Positions 45,737-58,700 of a DNA stretch of 64,000 nucleotides are shown here, one piece after another. The DNA lies in NCBI RefSeq assembly GCF_030272615.1, contig NC_081405.1:21930047-21994046 (forward strand). The letters run 5' to 3'. The notes below the pieces were generated by a model, which saw nothing but the letters and a program-made list of their open reading frames with translations, had not been told where the DNA came from and searched no databases. The translations under genes and the position numbers were made by a program. How positions within the stretch are numbered: position 1 is the stretch's first letter; every line of letters starts with the position of its first letter. This stretch comes from Cryptomeria japonica. Lineage: Eukaryota; Streptophyta; Pinopsida; Cupressales; Cupressaceae.

Positions 45737-46158
45737 TGTTGGAGTAATTTTATGACAATTATCTAATTATTTATTAATTAGGTCCTTTAATTTCTTTATT
45801 TCACTTAAGCTAAACTTAGGTGCTTTATTTTATCTAGGTTTTTTGTTTTTTGAGTTTGAGTTCCTTAGAGGCACTTCTAGTTAGCTTGTATAGCTTGTAG
45901 TTGAGTTTAATTTATCTCCTACTTTGTATTTATTTAGTTCTTCTAATTTTAGGATTAGGGCATCTCTTTCTTTCTATAAAGAAAGCAATTCATTCATTGT
46001 AATAACACCTTCAATATTGAATCTTAAATTCTTGTGTGCATTATACAAAATTCTTTGGTTTTTATAAAGCATAAATTTTTTGCTTGATCTCTTTTATGTG
46101 ATAGGTATTTTTCACGCAAATTATTATTGACTCTTGTGGTTGATCATCAACTTCAACA
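45737..46158 (+). repeat. 5' LTR (422 bp) of another copia-type element H
   Basis: Starts TGTTGGAGTAATTT and ends CAACTTCAACA directly before a perfect primer site at 46159. CTATAAAGAAAG near 45976 is a plausible TATA region. It does not match the 436-bp LTR at 42984. Confidence 0.85.
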
Positions 46159-46170
46159 TGGTATCAGAGC
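46159..46170 (+). other. Primer-binding site of element H
   Basis: TGGTATCAGAGC, perfect initiator tRNA-Met complement, immediately after the LTR. Confidence 0.9.
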
Positions 46171-46792
46171 TTGGATTCGGTAAGCCCCTTCTCAAGTTTT
46201 GAGGGTATCTTTTCTTAAAATTGTTATAGGGTCCCATATTTTCTTTTTTGTGCATTCAGTGGTGTGCAATTTATTTATCAATTTTGAGGTGATTTTTGGA
46301 GGTACCTAAAAAAATTGGTCTATTTGGGACAAAATGGAGGTCACCAACATGCTCAGGAGGCCCAAAAACCCCTAAATCGCTTGTCAAATTGTCAAAATAG
46401 GAGGTTGGAAAATTTTTTAGTGAATTTTTATTGGCATGCTTTACGAGGCCAAAAATCCATATAGTCGTACCACCTGCATGCGCATCAGTACCTACATCAT
46501 AATTTTTTTCAACAAAATCACAATCTGGTAAAAAATTCCATGCATAAATATTTTTGTTAAAAATTTTGGGGGTGCATTTTTTAAAATGGAGGTTTGAAAT
46601 TTTTTCAATCTTTTTATAAAAATCAAAAGAGAAGAATACATACTTTCTGTAGAAATAGTACTATTTGCTGATGTCATCAGACAATCCTTCTAATTTTGGT
46701 GGTCCCACTAAATTTGGGCTCTTCTAAATTTAGTACTGAACTTTCTCTATTTCTACTCCTCTAAGTCTAATAAAGCAATACTTAGTATATTG
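46171..46792 (+). other. Leader of element H, no gene seen
   Basis: T-rich with no coding frame of note. It is cut at 46792 by element E, so gag and pol of H would have to lie beyond the right end of E, outside the window. The last five bases, TATTG (46788-46792), would be E's target duplication. Confidence 0.6.
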
Positions 46793-49090
46793 TGTTAGAC
46801 ACAATGTACCACTAAGAGGAGGGTGAATCAGTGGTTCTCAAACTTTTCCCTTTAATGACCTAGGTGTGTATGCCAGTTATGGGATCTAACACAATGTAGT
46901 CTTATCGGTTAGTGGGGAGACCAACACAAATGCAATCACACAAGGGAACATCACATAACACTAGCATACACAAGGAAAACCCAAGATGGGAAAAACCTCA
47001 ATGAGCAATGTTGTTGGAGTCTACTGCTCCAATCCAGCCTCACAATCATAACTTTGTTACAATGTTTAGGGAACTAACCCAAGGAGCACCAACCCCTAAC
47101 TTGTTTATGGGCTACCACCCAAAGGAACTACAATCCCTACACCGAGCTACAACTCAGTGATCACTATGAAACCATCAATTACAAAAGTAGTTATTCTATT
47201 ACAAGTGAGTCTTGCAACCATTCCAAATACCTCACTCTATCGATGAGATACCTTCTTTTCTACACCGGTACACTTCTCCTACTTCTCCATTAGTAAACTC
47301 TACCGGTACACCTCTCCTCTTCTTCTACTTTGTTGGATCTCCACCTTACTCTCTGCTCTTTACCATTATTACACTATGCCGGTCCACTATCTGCCTTCTC
47401 TACAACTCTCTTCACTTCTACTCTGCCGATATAACCACTACCAGTTCTACACTGCTACCGATTGAACACTTCAACCTGATTCTTCCTCACTCTCACTCTA
47501 TTATTAGATACTCATTGAGCACTTGGCTGATTTGCTCTCATATGCAGAAGTAATACTTAATCACTTCGCAACAACACACTCTTCTTCCATTCAGCAGCAA
47601 CCTTCAATGAATTTGACTTTATTATTTATAGCCTGGTTTTCTCGCCAAAAATCAATTCAAAAAACATGGGCGGTTAGGGTTTCCTCATCAACCTTGAGGC
47701 AAACCAAATCCAATCAAATCTTGTCTGATCTGATCTCCTAGACAACTAGCTATACAACTCCACCATTAACGCGCCTTCCAATAAATGTTTCCATCTTTGA
47801 CGATCTTATTTTTCCCTTATCAGCTAATTTCTTGGTCAACCACCAAGATCGGTCTTGTTGTTTACTTCATCCACCTTTATCTCCTCAATCACTCTTAGCT
47901 GGCCTTAAGTTGTCCTCCACACCTTGAGCCACAAACCTCTGCAACAGCTCTGCAACATGTCCCATGATTTGTGGGATCTTCCATTAATGTCAACCAACTT
48001 TGCAACTACCCTATCAGTGTACATTCCTTCTTCATCTGAATGGAGGTCCGCTACCTTGACTCCATGTGGCATCCATGTCAACCAGGTGCTAGCTTGACTC
48101 TACATGTCGGTCTAGATAGGATCACTGACCAAACACTCTACCAGTTTCTCTTCTCTGCCGGTTTACTAACCCTGCAAGTTAAACACTCAAACCGGTCTAT
48201 CATCAACCTTGCACTCTGCTTCTCTTCCAGTGGAATCACTCAGCACACTTGCTAACCTGCCTTATGTAAATCTTTAGTATATGGGGATTCTTCTTCATCT
48301 ACACCTTATCCATATTACTGGTTGACTTACATACCAGTAAACACTCTTGATCTATACCAACATCTCAACATGCCTTCTTAGTCGGTTCAGTGCATATCCC
48401 TGATTTCATGCACTTGATGCACACCTCTTCTTCCTTATCTCACAAAACTATGATGCACACAATGCCTAATAGGAGGTAAGTTCCACTTACTAGTGGAGTT
48501 GTCTTCTGGATCCTGCAATGTACTCGTGTGACTTTCCTGTTTGCTCAACATATCTTTAAATAGGCACATGTGATCTAGTGTGGACACATTCCCTATCAGT
48601 CATTACTTCTCATGATGACTGCATCTTCATCTAGAGGGAGTCCTTCTATTATTCAACTTCATAGCATACCTATTATCTATTCATTCTTCTCCTATTGTGT
48701 TAATGTGGTTTAGGTAACATTCTGCCTCTTCATCACAAACAACAGCTCTAGCACCTTGGCCCTTCAGCTTGTACACTGGTCATAAGCTTTGCAGGCTGAC
48801 AACTACTCACTTGGTTGATCTGACTTCTTCATGTCAACACATCAATTACCAATTGACATCCTTTCCTTACCAGTACCAACCACCTTCCCAACTCATCAAG
48901 ACAAGTCAGGCATTAACTTGTGTACCCGTGACTCTCAAGGTCATCATCCTTACCTTACCGGTGTTCTGCAACACAAGGTGATATAAAAGATATCTCAACC
49001 TGTACTCCTCCTTGATAATGTTGCAAAAACATCTCTCATACCATTAGTCATCCCATACTGGTTGACATCAATGACAACACAATGCCAACA
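46793..49090 (-). repeat. 3' LTR of element E (2298 bp)
   Basis: Plus-strand ends TGTTAGACAC and AATGCCAACA. Rich in CCGGT words. Corresponds to 62207-64000 up to about 48531. Open frames across it (47212-47741, 48040-48255, 48769-48981 and others) are composition effects and are not called. Confidence 0.9.
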
Positions 49091-49866
49091 ATCTCCCCCT
49101 TTGGCATTCATGTCAACTCATGTAGTATCCGGCATACTATGTAATCTTTCTCCCCCTTCGTATGATCCAATGGATTCTCACACATGTAGTATGTGGTATA
49201 CTACAAAATCCTTCTCACCCTTTGACAACAATTGCAAAGAGAACTATCTGGGTATCATTCCTCCTGGTATTTTCCCGACACTGACATAATTATTTCTCCC
49301 CCTTTGTCTTTCCCGGATGTCTCTCCTTCTTTGATACCAATTGCTACAAATTATTACATTTTCTCAAGTCATAGTAATTGAGATGGAGGAATCAACCACC
49401 AACTAACACCAATTGAGCATGCAAGTTTTATACCTTTTGTTAAACTACTCAATTTCAGAGGGATGTTCCAGTGAACACTACTCACTTGTCGGTCAAACTG
49501 CATCACCTCCCATTTGATCCCAAATTTCTTTAGGAATCAAATGTGATTGTACTACCAATACAACTAGCCAACTGACAAGTAGGAATCAAATGTGATTGTA
49601 CTATGAATACAACCAGCCAAATGATAGGTAGATACCTCTTACAATGAAATTTTCCTCGTTATTCCTACTGTAACTTTTTATCATCTGCAGTTTTGGGTAG
49701 TCAGTGCACTTACTTTTCCAAGCTCAAGAATCTTGGCTTTTCATCATAGCCACTTGAACTCCCCCTAAGTCATACATCTCAGGTCCTCAACTCTGGCAAG
49801 GTCTAATATCGGGGCTCCAATTATCTCCATACCGGTTGAGCTTTGCGCCTGTGATCATCTGATAAT
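49091..49866 (-). other. 3' non-coding region of element E
   Basis: Holds the polypurine tract (49091-49104) and three more C-rich words of the same kind (near 49151, 49297 and 49758) that are purine tracts on the minus strand. The word GGAATCAAATGTGATTGTACTA occurs twice (about 49532 and 49582), about 50 bases apart. No gene. Confidence 0.65.
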
Positions 49867-51215
49867 TGTTGGCAAATGCACACTCCAATGAGAAATTGTA
49901 GGTGATTGAAGGTATTGTCATTGATGGAAACCTTATAATCATATGACTTCAGTAGGCACCGACACTGATAGACTCTACATCGACATACAGTTCACCGACA
50001 CTACAAAGATTGATTACTGGCACCTTGGCCGATAAGATTTTGTTTATTGTATTTTGTAATTAATTGTAATATCTTTTTGTAAGCCGACAAGGTGTATTGT
50101 AATAAGGCTCATATGTAAGTATGATATCTTAGAGAACATTTGTAATGAGGATATGTAGATGGATATCATGTGTGAATATTCAGGCAGATTGTAAAGTAAG
50201 TTTTACGATTATTGCAAAGCTTAAACCGGTACTCAACCTGGCATAGAAGATGCTGATCTGAAGCAGTACATGACATTGGATTTATATAATCCATTTTTGT
50301 AAGTCAGTGAAACTTCCCTTTTGTATTTAAGCAGTGAGCTTTAGGTAGTTGGCCTTCTAGCATGTGCAGACCCCTATTGTAATAGTAATATTCCCTTATT
50401 GGCCAGTAAGCGAATATTGTGGGTCACAAATCCCACCAAGGTTTTTCCCACACCGAGTTTCCTCGTTAAAAATATTGTGTTATGGTGTGCTTTCTATGTT
50501 GTGGTTGTTGTTCTTGTTTACCGGTATACTATTTTGAGATGCAATTCATTTAATAAGTTAAGAAAATCCATTAACTGGCAAGATACTGATTCACCCCCCC
50601 TCTCAGTATCTTTGGGAATCCTAACAATTGGTTTTAGAACCCGGTCCTCTATTTTCAAAAGCCTAACATCTTGAGGAAGATTATGACACTGGTAGAGATG
50701 GAAAACTTGAGAAAGCAACTAGAAACATCTCTTGCAGACTATGATGCAAAAAAGTTGAAAAATATGAAACTTGAAGATGATTTGAAGGTTGCATAGGAAA
50801 TCATTCAAGGACTTCAAAAAAATCTCACTATTGCTAGGAACAAAAGAAGAGAACTTTATGAGAAGATGCAGAGTGATGATGATGAGAAAGAAACTCTTAA
50901 TGACCTTGTGAATAAGCTGAGACAAGAAAACAATACAATGAAAAATGAGATGCAAGATATGACCATGAGATTTTGTAAAGACATTGAAGATAGAAAGAAG
51001 AATGAAGATGACTTGGTTAGAAGACTCAATGATGCTGGAAATGAAAACACAAGACTCAGTCATGAAAATAATATGTTGAAGATAGATTTGATGCATACAC
51101 AAAATGACAGAACTGAACTCATGAGATAGAAAGGAATCTTGGAAAATGAATTGGCTACTGCAAATCAACACAAGGAGAAATTGAAGAAAAGTTCAGAAGA
51201 CCTTGATGACATGCT
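49867..51215 (+). mobile_element. 5' fragment of a copia element J: LTR, primer site, start of gag
   Basis: LTR 49867-50626 (760 bp, TGTTGGCAAATG to ATCCTAACA) with the poly-C motif near 50595, then a degenerate primer site (50629-50640, TGGTTTTAGAAC). Then coding-like sequence for a coiled-coil gag region (best open part 50866-51129: LNDLVNKLRQENNTMKNEM and RLNDAGNENTRLSHENNM, Lys/Glu/Asn-rich heptads), ending SSEDLDDML near 51213. The sequence then changes abruptly to E's gag on the other strand. It is a truncated insertion. Confidence 0.75.
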
Positions 51216-51709
51216 CCTATAGGAAGATTTCTCCTTTGGTTCCATGCAGGTCTCTGACTTCCATATGCTCTATATCAACTTTTATGTAGAGCATAGTTGT
51301 TATACCAGCCTCCATGTGATTGCAGGTTCCTCTTCCTACATTCAAACTCTTTATGTCCAAAACCATTGCAGTTATGACAAACAATATTTGCATAACCGAG
51401 AGAGGGGACATGCATGTATCTACTCCTGGATACATTTTGTTTATTTGCATGATGTCTATGAGATCCTAGATTGTTCTTTCTAGATATCTTTCTATATTCC
51501 TCTGCCTTGTGGCCATAAGCATTACATGCAAAGCAGTAACCTGTAAAGGATGGCATATGACTTACAAATTTATTTTTCCATGCATGAGGAGATCTTACCG
51601 GTTTAACATCCCCATTACTTCTTCTTTGAGAATGGATCCTTGGTTTTCCATTCTGTGCAGCTCTTCCATTTGGTCTCTTCTTCTCCCACACTTTCTTTTC
51701 CCTATGGGT
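51216..51709 (-). pseudogene. Element E gag, C-terminal part with two zinc knuckles
   Basis: Minus-strand frame 51691-51275 carries CFACNAYGHKAEEY (last Cys changed to Tyr) and, about 45 residues on, a complete CHNCNGFGHKEFEC. Two knuckles and a basic linker are typical of large plant copia gag proteins. Its upstream part lies at 60761-62205 on the other side of copia F. Confidence 0.8.
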
Positions 51710-51714
51710 GATAG
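51710..51714. repeat. Target-site duplication of copia F, left copy
   Basis: GATAG, identical to 60756-60760. Confidence 0.9.
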
Positions 51715-52490
51715 TGTTGGGATTTTGAATAGAGATTACATTAATGATATGTTGTCATTGATGTCAATTGAACCGGTAATGGTATTCATGTTATTGCTAA
51801 TATTGTTATTGGCTAGTAATCGGTAAAAAGAGCTTTGTGGAAGATGTAAACTGGTATGTAAAGTTTGTGAGTTGAACTGGTGAATCGGTGTAAAGGGTTA
51901 AAACCTTTCTATGAAATGTAACCGGTAAACCCTATCAGCTATTAAACCCTAACCAATCAAGTTTGTTGGTTTATCATCTGATAAGCGGTAATGATGGAGA
52001 CATGTGCGATCATTGTATGAGGATAAGTTCAAATTGTTTTGGTGCATTTGTTTATTATCTAGGGAAGGAGAAAAGTGGATTGCATCTAATGCACAATGCA
52101 TGATGAGTTACAAAGTCTGATGAAGCGGTGATCATGGAGCGATTGGAATTTTATTGAATAATGTGAAGAGATTGTCATGATTTATAATAGTCCAGATTGT
52201 ACCGACTTGTTTGTAATCTTGATTATGAGAATTAGGTTTTTTGTTGTGTTACTGACCTAATTGATTTGTATTTAAGGTCGATGAAGTTGTTTGTAAAGGT
52301 GGTTGGCAAGATTGATAGAAACCTATTGAGTGTGTAGTTGCCTAACCAGTGAATGGGTCTGTACTTTAAGTGAAGGCAGATTGAAGCTTAGAAGGATTTG
52401 ATCAAGCAAATGTAGTTCTACTCAGACAGATCAAGAAAACCTGTTGTTTTCTAACAATTATAGAAGAAGTGAAATCCCTTTACTGGGTAA

Positions 52491-54160
52491 TGGGCACCCA
52501 GATGATGATGGTGGATGAAGATATCATTGTAGAAGCTATGGGGATGGTGAAAGATGGTATTAAGTTCTATAGAGATTGAAGTGTCTCTGATAAGGCAGCG
52601 GATAGATTTCCTATCACAGATGGCAAAAAGAAGAAAACAGTGAAGGTGGACAAATCCTACTACTCCCCCAAGCGTATTTGTAGGCCATGGAGATTCATGT
52701 TGTTTTCTACCATAACCTACATTAGTCTAGATGGAAGGTTCACGAGGTCTTATGGGCACCACTTCGTGCTACTCAACCACTTCTGCCATGGTGAAAAGGT
52801 AAGCCTACCCTATTATCTAGCTTGTTCCATGGATCACTTTATTAAAGAAATGCAAAAAGACCCTCAGGGGGACCATTCTCTTCATCAGGGTCTTATGGTT
52901 TTAGTTTACAAATTGTTGAAAGGGAAATCCATAGAGAAACCAATTAGAGGTAAAAATACCATGGATGATGACACAAAAAGTGAGTATAGTGGTTTCAAAT
53001 TTGACTCAGAAACTAAAGGTGAGTCAGAGGATCTTAGCAAAAAGGGGAGGAATAAGGGGAAAAGAAAGAGGATTGTGGTTGATTCTGATCTCTCAGACTC
53101 CAAGAATGAGTCCCTTGAGGAGATATTCATCAAAAGTAAGAAAGGAAAAGGAATGGGAAAACAAACCCAGAGGAACAAGAATACCAATAGGGGAGCTAAC
53201 AAGGCTAAAAAATAGATTTTGATAGCTTTTGATGAGGATGCAGAGGAGGGAAAAAATGACAATATGAAGGGTAAGGAGGAGGATGAGATTCCAGATGTGG
53301 GTCATGGTGAGGATTTGAGTACTCAAGGATTGAAGAATGAGGGCCAAGAGAATAAAAGGGGAATCCTAGTGACTGTCATGGGGATAATGATAGTATTAAG
53401 GGATTTTGTGATACTATCAGCAAAATTGTGAAAGATATCAACAACCTGAAGAATGATATTAATGTTATAAAAAATGCTATGATAGGCGAGAAGCCTCTTT
53501 CTGAAAATGTTAAAGAATCAGTGGTTGTGATCAACAACGTTGAAGCTATTGAGGCCATGGTCGGTAAAATTATTGAAATAGAAAAAAAGGTTAAGGAAAT
53601 GGAAGGGAATAGAGAGGCGAACGGGCTGGAAACTACCATGAACAACCAGGTCAATAGAGTTGACAAGATGGAATTAACTGTGAAGAGGATTGTTGAACAA
53701 AATTTCCAAATTCTTAAGGCCTTTGTGGATAATATGAATATTTTGATTAACAGATTTGATAACATTAAAGACAAAGAGGGCGACAAGGATCAGATGGAGA
53801 AAAAAGGTCATGATAAGAGAACTAGGGCCAACACCAGGAATTGGGGTGATATCAAGGGACGAGAGCTGGATGAATTGAAGACCTATGTGGACAAGATGAA
53901 GCAGATGGTGGTTCATGCAAAAGATATTATGAAAAATATTTAGTTGTCTTGGTCTTTGTCTTAGTCTTTGTGTGGTCCTTCTACTATCCTTTTACTGTCT
54001 TTGAGTAGCTCTATGTGTTTTGAGCTCCCTTTTTGGTTTGGATGGGAACTATTTTTTGTTTTGGTGATTAGGCATGGTTTTTTTCTGCTTTAATGCTTTA
54101 TCTTTTTCCTAATATGTAAAAGGTTCGGGTTCCTTTCAAAAACTTATTTTTACTTAATCA
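52491..54160 (+). mobile_element. 1.67-kb insertion in the 5' LTR of copia F, unrecognised class
   Basis: Absent from the 3' LTR, which reads across the site (about 60115-60125). It starts TGGGCACCCAG and ends near AAGGTTCGGGTTCC ... TTTTTACTTAATCA. The end looks like the tail of a transcript-derived or LINE-like sequence, but there is no clear poly(A), and I could not define a target duplication. It carries a broken gene (52640-53943). No reverse transcriptase or transposase motif is visible. Confidence 0.65.
52640..53943 (+). pseudogene. Unrecognised gene inside the LTR insertion (repeat-type protein, coiled coil)
   Basis: Three open parts in succession: 52640-53215 (191 codons), 53219-53431 and 53428-53943 (171 codons). 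The N-terminal part (RICRPWRFMLFSTITYISL; YGHHFVLLNHFCHGEKVSL) is a globular-looking, aromatic-rich region like those of plant repeat-encoded proteins annotated only as hypothetical. The middle is highly charged, with Lys/Arg tracts typical of nuclear localisation (KKGRNKGKRKRIVV). The C-terminal part is a long coiled coil (INNLKNDINVIKNAM and following). A TAG at 53213 and shifts near 53390-53430 break it. I cannot assign a function. Confidence 0.5.
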
Positions 54161-54794
54161 AAACAAGCTTGGTTACTCATTAAATCCTCTAATAAGGTGG
54201 TCCATTAGCTTGGATTCTTAAATCCTTTAGCGAGGTTACTCCTAACAGGGTATTGTGCTTTTCATCAAGGCATATTTGTAAATCCTCTAATTGGGTGATT
54301 CCTAACCAGAATCAGTTCTTAAAAGGACTTATTGTAAAGCTTTAACAGGTTTGACTCCTATTAGGGAAAACTTCAGAAGAGTTCAGATAGATATCCTTGT
54401 GATTCTCATCTCACCATGGTTTTTACCTATTTGGGTTTTCCACGTATAAACATTTGTGTCAAGTGGTGAATGCTTTTGTGGTTATGATCTTATTTGTTGA
54501 TTTGATTAACTTCTGATAAGGCATGATAAGTAGAAGCATTGAGAGATGAATATGTTGAGTTATAATTAAGCATTGTTAATTTTTACAATATTGAAGTTGT
54601 TTACTATTAAGTTGTCATAACACTTAAACCGGTTGATATCAAGTATTCTTATGAATATTGATCTTGACTGAGATATGTTTGCTTTGTGTGACTGAGTTCG
54701 AGTTTGGGAACTTTGCATCAGTTTTTCAATATACTGATTCACCCCCCCCTCTTATTATTCTATCACATACTTATTCTTTCATCATACCATCAAT

Positions 54795-54806
54795 TGGTAT
54801 CAGAGC
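54795..54806 (+). other. Primer-binding site of copia F
   Basis: TGGTATCAGAGC, perfect initiator tRNA-Met complement, two bases after the LTR. Confidence 0.9.
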
Positions 54807-54863
54807 GTCTTAGGTCCTCTTAATCAAAAAGCCTAACAGCTTGAGGAAAAGATCTTGTAGATC

Positions 54864-55736
54864 ATGATGAATAAAGAAGGTCCGAAGTTCAACAAAGATA
54901 ACTATAGAATAGGGAGTGACATAATGAAGATTTACATTAAGAGTCTTGGTAGTCAGTATCGGGATCATATACAAACAAAGTATATTACATCGACTAGAAT
55001 CTTGACTAATGAACAGAAGAAAGAACATCAAGAAAATCACCAAGCATTAGAGGCTATTATCAATTCTCTATCTGATGTTAAATATGTAGATATTCATGGT
55101 CTTGAAATTGCACATGAAGTGTGGCAAAAACTTGAAGAGATTTATAGTGGTGATGAACATGTTAAGATTGCCAAAGAGGAGAGTTTAAGAGGAAATTTCG
55201 ATGACATGAGAATGTCTGAAGGTGATAATATCCAGCAGTATGGTCAAAGGATTAAAGAGATAGTTGGTGAGATAAAGAGTGCAGGAGGGAAAGTGGAAGA
55301 TGCCACAGTAATCAGTAAGGTACTGAGAACCCTGCTACTGGTCTATGCTATCTGAGTTGCAGCTATCCAGGAGCTGAAATCCATTGACAAGAAAAAGGTA
55401 ACTCTTAACTCTATTATTGGGAAACTTACTGCTTTTGAACTAAATGGCTATGATGGTAGTATACAAAAATCAGAATCTGCATTCAGAGCTTCTATCTCTA
55501 ATTCATCTATGAGAAGAAGTAGAGATATCGGCCATAGATATGAATCTAGATCCAACAGAGATGTTGATGATGAAGACAACTTAGTGGAACTTGAAGATTT
55601 GTTGGCCAAACAAATCCCTAGAGGCACTGGTAAATATAGAGGTAAGCTACCTTTAAAATGTTTTGCATGCAACAAGATTGGCCATTTAGCAGCTAATTTC
55701 CCTAATGGTGAAAATGAATACAAGAGACAAATTTAA
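54864..55736 (+). pseudogene. copia F gag
   Basis: Starts at 54864 (MMNKEGPKFNKDNYRIGSDI), 57 bases after the primer site. The copia gag pattern is clear (AHEVWQKLEEIYSGDEHV; LRGNFDDMRMSEGDNIQQYG) up to a TGA at 55353 that falls where the copia B gag has Arg. The protein continues to 55736 in shifted frames with a zinc knuckle at about 55659-55700, CFACNKIGHLAANFP, in which the fourth ligand (Cys) is Phe. Closely similar in layout to the gag of copia B, so the two belong to related families. Confidence 0.85.
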
Positions 55737-58700
55737 GAAGTATAAGGGTAAAGGCAAGAGAGATTGTCTTATAGCTATTGACAGTGGTATTACTTATGAA
55801 GAATATGATGATGATGCTAGTGAAGATATTGTGTTTGTAGCTATTAAGGAAGAAATATATGCACTAGTATCCAGAATGGATAACTCTGATGATTGGATCA
55901 TTGATAGTGGTTGTTCACATCACATGACTGGTGATTGGAGCAAATTTCTTTCCTTGAAAGAATTTGATGGCAGTGTCAGATTTGGCCCTGTATGGTTAAA
56001 GGTAAGGGAGTTATTTATCTTAATGGGAAGAGTAGTGCTGATGATGTCTATTGGGTTGAAGGCCTAAAGCACAAGCTTGTAAGTGTGGCACAACTTAATG
56101 ATATAGGACACCCACTGGAGTTTAGAAATAGAATGTGCAAAATCTTTGACAATAAAGGTGAATTGATTGCAACTGGGAAACAGACAAAAGGTAATCTATT
56201 TCATCTCAATCCTAAAGTTAGCAACTGTTTGATTGCAAAATTAGATGATAGCTGGATTCGGCATAGGAGATTTTGTCATATAAATTTTAACAATATTGTT
56301 AAAGTAAGAAAGTCTAAGACAATAAGAGGTATGCCTCAGCTAGACAAACCGATTAATGCTCTTTGTAAAGAATGTTAGCTAGGAAGGATGAATTCTTCAG
56401 CTTTCAAGAGAAAGTCCTTCTTAGCAAAGAACTTGTTAGATTTGGTTCATACAGATGTATGTGGACCAATAAGAACAAGAATTCAAGGTGACAGATACTT
56501 CATGATCTTCACTTATGATTGTTCAAGGATGATGTGGGTCAAATTCTTGAAGGATACGAATGAAGCTTTTGGTAAATTCAAGGCATTCAGAGCCTTAGCT
56601 AAGAAAGAGAGTGGCAAAAAGATAAAATGTCTAAGAACATATCAATGCGGTGAATTCACTTATGTGGAATTCACTAAGTATTGTGATGATAATGGTATCA
56701 AGTGGCAACTTTCTGCACCAAGGATACCACAACAGAATGGTATAGCAGAGAGAAACAACCAATCATTGGTTGAAGCTGCTAGGACTATGTTGATTCAAGA
56801 AGGTGTAGCAAAAATATTTTGGAAAGAAGCTGTAAGTATAGATGTTTACACAATGAACCAAGTTTTGGTGAAAAGAGGTAAGGACAAGACCCCATATGGA
56901 TATTGGTATGGGAGATCACCTGATGTTAGCTATTTTAGGATATTTGGAAGCAAATGTTTTATTAAAAGAGGTGATTACATAAGCAAGTTTGAAGCTAAGA
57001 GTGATGAAGGCATATTTCTTGGATATTCCACCAAGAGTAAGGCCTGTAAATGCTTCAACAATCGAACATAGAAAATTGTTGAGAGTATTGATGTTTGTGT
57101 AGATGAATGTCCTGAATTTTAAGAAGGAACCAATTCTGAGAAGAAGGATGAAGATCCTTGCATTTTGCTTTTGGCACCTGAAACTGTCAAATCAGAAACC
57201 GGTAAAGAAAATCCTTATGTACTTGTTCAACCGGAACAAATAAATTCAAAGGAAGATGATAATGAAGAAGTTGAACCTGAAGAGAATGATCATGTTATTC
57301 CTAGGTATGTGAGACTGAATCACGGTCTTGAATAGATAATTGGAGATAAGGATGCCGGTGTACTAACTAGAAGGAGAATAAGAGGGAACTCTTGCATGAT
57401 CTCCACCTTTGATCCTAGAAGTGCTAAGGTGGAATTTGGTGATGATCATTGGGTGAAAGCTATGGAGGAGGAGTTGGATCAAATTGAGAAGAACACTTGG
57501 ACCCTGGTACCTCGACCGGTAAACAAGAATGTTATAGGTACTAAATGGGTGTTCAGAAACAAGTTAAATGAAGATGGTGTTGTAGTTCACAACAAGGCAA
57601 GATTAGTATGCAAAGGTTATGCGCAAGAAGAAGGAGAGGATTATGGAGAAACTTTTGCACCAGTAGTAAGACTGGAAGGTGTTAGAATATTGCTTGCATG
57701 TGCAGCTCATAAGAAGTATAAGGTATACAAGATGGATGTTAAGTCCGCATTCTTGAATGGGATACTAGAAGAAGAGGTTTATATAGAGCAGCTTGATGGT
57801 TATGCATTAATAGAAAAGGAAGACATGGTATGCAAATTGCATAAAGATTTGTATGGATTAAAGCAGGCACCTAGAGCATGGTATGAATGGATTCACACTC
57901 ATCTGATGAAGATAGGCTTTGCTAGAACCAGTAATGACAACAATAGTTATCTCAAGTCTGAAGGAGATGAAATACTGGTCAATGAAGTATTTGTAGATGA
58001 CATTATATTTGGAGGTAATGATGACATGAGTAATTGTTTTACAGATGAAATGAAGAATGAATTTGAGATGTCATTAGTAGGGGAAATAAAAAATTTCATA
58101 GGCTTAAAGATCTAGCAGATGAAGAATGGTATTTTCATTACTCAATCCAAGTATGTGAAAGAAGTTTTGAAGACTTTTGGCATGAGTGACTGTAAACCAG
58201 CTGGAACCCCAATGGTTATAGGTTGTAAATTGTCCAAGGAAGATGCATCTAAGTCTGTAGATGAAAAAGAATGCAGGTCAATGATTGGCAAATTACACTA
58301 TGTTGTTCACAGTCGACCAAATATTGCCCATGCAGTTGGTATTGTTGTTAGATTTTAGAAGAATCTAAAGGAGGCACATCTGATGGCAACCAAAAGATTT
58401 TTTAGATATCTGAAAGGTACTATTGACTATGGGTTATCGTATCCATATGGTGGAAATTTTGATTTGAAAGCATACACAGATGCTGATTGGGCAGGAAATA
58501 TTGATGACCGGAAGAGTACTACCAGTAGAGCATTCTTTCTAGGGAGAAGGCTAGTTTCATGGAGTAGTAAAAAGCAAAGTTGTACTTCATAATCTATTGC
58601 CGAAGCTGAGTATGTAGGAACTAATATGAATTGCACATAAGCTATGTGGATGAGATACATTTGGAAGGTTTGAAGATGGAAATCTCAGAACCAATAAAGA

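Larger units (their letters stand above)
51715..54792 (+). repeat. 5' LTR of copia F, enlarged by an insertion
   Basis: Parts 51715-52490 and 54161-54792 match consecutive parts of the 3' LTR (59333-60115 and 60125-60755). It ends CCATCA, two bases before the primer site. The poly-C motif lies near 54742. Confidence 0.88.

Noticed and set aside
42984-46158. The 436-bp and 422-bp LTRs as the two ends of one element
   Set aside because: Their sequences and ends differ, and their orientations inferred from the polypurine tract and primer site are opposite.
47212-47741. Long frames in the LTR of E, paralleled at 62744-63309
   Set aside because: Both are LTR copies with CT-rich composition. No start context, domain or codon bias supports a gene.
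51244-51483. Plus-strand frame opposite the zinc-knuckle gag
   Set aside because: Shadow of the minus-strand gag, whose two zinc knuckles show the true coding strand.
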